Shown here: positions 58,705 through 60,000 of the stretch, in pieces
How positions within the stretch are numbered: the first letter of the stretch is position 1
Layout of the letters: every line of letters starts with the position of its first letter
Assembly (NCBI RefSeq): GCF_910592395.1
Contig: NC_088316.1
Coordinates: 18,230,001 to 18,290,000, forward strand
DNA: 60,000 bases
Origin: Lineus longissimus
Lineage: Eukaryota > Nemertea > Pilidiophora > Heteronemertea > Lineidae
Reading direction: 5' to 3'
Notes under the pieces: generated by a model
Told to the model about the DNA's origin: nothing
The model's input: only the letters and a program-made list of their open reading frames with translations
Databases searched by the model: none
Made by a program: the position numbers and the translations under genes

Positions 58705-59000
58705 TGTCACTTTATCTCAGTATGATCACATAAAGGTTACACATTCCCTGGTGGCAGTTGTCACTCTGTTTTCAGTATGATCACAGAAAGGGCAACATGT
58801 GATTATTCCCTGGTGTCAGTTCATGAGTTGTCACTTTATCTCAGTATGATCACATAAAGGTTACACATTCCCTGGTGGCAGTTGTCACTCTGTTTTCAGT
58901 ATGATCACAGAAAGGGCAACATGTGATTATTCCCTGGTGTCAGTTCATGAGTTGACACTTTATCTCAGTATGATCACAGAAAGAGCCAGTCGGGTGATTA
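58705..59000. repeat. ~125-bp tandem repeat, 2.3 units
   Basis: CACTTTATCTCAGTATGATC recurs at about 58707, 58832 and 58956. Each full unit contains two related halves (CAGTATGATCACA(T/G)AAAGG, then ATTCCCTGGTG), so an older ~60-bp repeat lies underneath. Confidence 0.88.
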
Positions 59001-60000
59001 TTCACTGTCTGTGCATGATCACATCAGTGTGGTGAAACAACATTAGCCTTTACTATATGGCCTTCATCTCTCTCATTTGAAAGTCAAATGGAACTTATTT
59101 CCAGCAAAACCAATTAAGGCCGAACCAAGACAGTTTGTTTCTTTTCCTATGAGAGCAATAAAAGAAGACAGGGAGAATGTCCTTCAGTCAGGCTATGTTG
59201 CAGTTGTTCGATAGAGTTCCAATAGAGGCGATTCACTGTTTTTTTCACCCGTCCTAACCAAGATTTTAGAAAAAACGATGATCAACAACTACTTTTTAAA
59301 ATCTGGCCTTAGTGGTACAAACCACGGGAGCCTGGATTACAGGAAAGTGGCGCCTTGACCTTGACCTTGAGATTGTTGTCAATCATCCTGCCGAAGATTT
59401 GTCACGATCTAATTTACACTTCACGAATGGTGCTAGTTAAGCTAATCACTTCAGCTGAATCGTGCATAACGTGAGCATGTATCTTGCCTCTTTCAAATGA
59501 TTGCTCCCTCATGTCTGGTGAATATGTGGCTTCGAATGAATCATCCAAGGTAGTTGCTTTGATCTCGATGACGAGCACTGTCATATTTAGATCAAATAAA
59601 CACATACATGCAATTCATGATCATAGAGATGTTCTTGTTGAAAGGGCACATACAATGACCATAACAGATCAGAGTTTGTCACTTGTGAAAATTAACATAG
59701 CTGTGACAAGAGAAATCTCTCGTTAGTGGGACTTCTTGTGTTTGATCAGTGAGTTTAGACTCTCAAGGGTTGAACCCTTCCAACTTCGGTGAACTTTTAC
59801 GGACACCTATTGCCCATGTTTTATATCCGAGTAATCCTTCTACATTAAGATTGCATGGTTGCCAGTGGCAGTAGCTTCCGGGACTCTCATCTGCAGTGTG
59901 ATTTTTTTTACAATAAGTAATTCCCAATGTGAGCATGAAATGAAAAACATGATATAGTCAGCACACACAACTAAGAAATTCTCGAGTATAACTAACCTAG

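Larger units (their letters stand above)
43574..60000. other. No exon recognised: TRPC upstream intron and/or flanking DNA
   Basis: I searched the - strand by eye for the missing ankyrin exons (wording like DPLGR.AL..AIENEN) and found nothing convincing. Open frames here are short and without known domains. Structured pieces are the 50.0 kb hairpin, the 55.0 kb palindrome and the repeats at 51.6 and 58.7 kb. Confidence 0.5.

Noticed and set aside
1-60000. CRISPR arrays, operons, rRNA or tRNA genes
   Set aside because: Tandem repeats here lack the constant-repeat/unique-spacer pattern, the genes are spliced eukaryotic genes, and no cloverleaf or rRNA sequence was recognised.

Overview
The window is spliced nuclear DNA from an animal. 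Introns have GT..AG borders, intergenic DNA is AT-rich and full of repeats, and three protein-coding genes are recognisable. The TRPC channel looks invertebrate in style (its C-terminal calmodulin-binding stretch resembles insect TRP-gamma/TRPL, its transmembrane core resembles TRPC4/5), so a marine invertebrate is likely. The sequence alone does not fix the phylum.

Layout. (1) 1-4.3 kb, + strand: the last six exons of a FIP1/FIP1L1-type pre-mRNA 3'-end-processing factor, in frame from the left edge to a stop at 4022-4024 and a poly(A) signal at 4318. (2) 4.9-6.6 kb, + strand: a complete three-exon gene matching the alternative (isoform 2) product of vertebrate POLR1D, extended by a long Lys/Ser/Arg/His-rich tail. 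(3) 6.6-17.7 kb: no gene seen; it holds a 723-bp-period satellite-like array (7.84-9.8 kb) and small tandem repeats. (4) 17.7-43.6 kb, - strand: a TRPC cation-channel gene, converging on gene 2. Ten exon positions run from the end of the ankyrin/TRP_2 region to the stop codon; the N-terminal exons were not found. (5) 43.6-60 kb: no exon recognised; several inverted and tandem repeats.

The main discovery is inside the TRPC gene. The exon for the pore helix, selectivity filter and S6 exists in five tandem versions (four of exactly 220 nt, one diverged version of 196 nt), all with the same splice phases. Further upstream, the exon for the S2-S3 region exists in two versions of exactly 140 nt. 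Neither 220/196 nor 140 is a multiple of three, so using two versions together, or none, breaks the reading frame. The structure therefore predicts mutually exclusive splicing with 2 x 5 = 10 channels that differ in the pore and in the S2-S3 region. I know of no description of such a double cassette in a TRPC gene, but I could not search.

Other notable items: a 995-bp transposon with 70-bp terminal inverted repeats and a perfect 9-bp target-site duplication in a TRPC intron; a 346-bp hairpin repeat with relatives at 21.9 and 37.0 kb; a 175-bp palindrome with perfect 51-bp arms; and several minisatellites.
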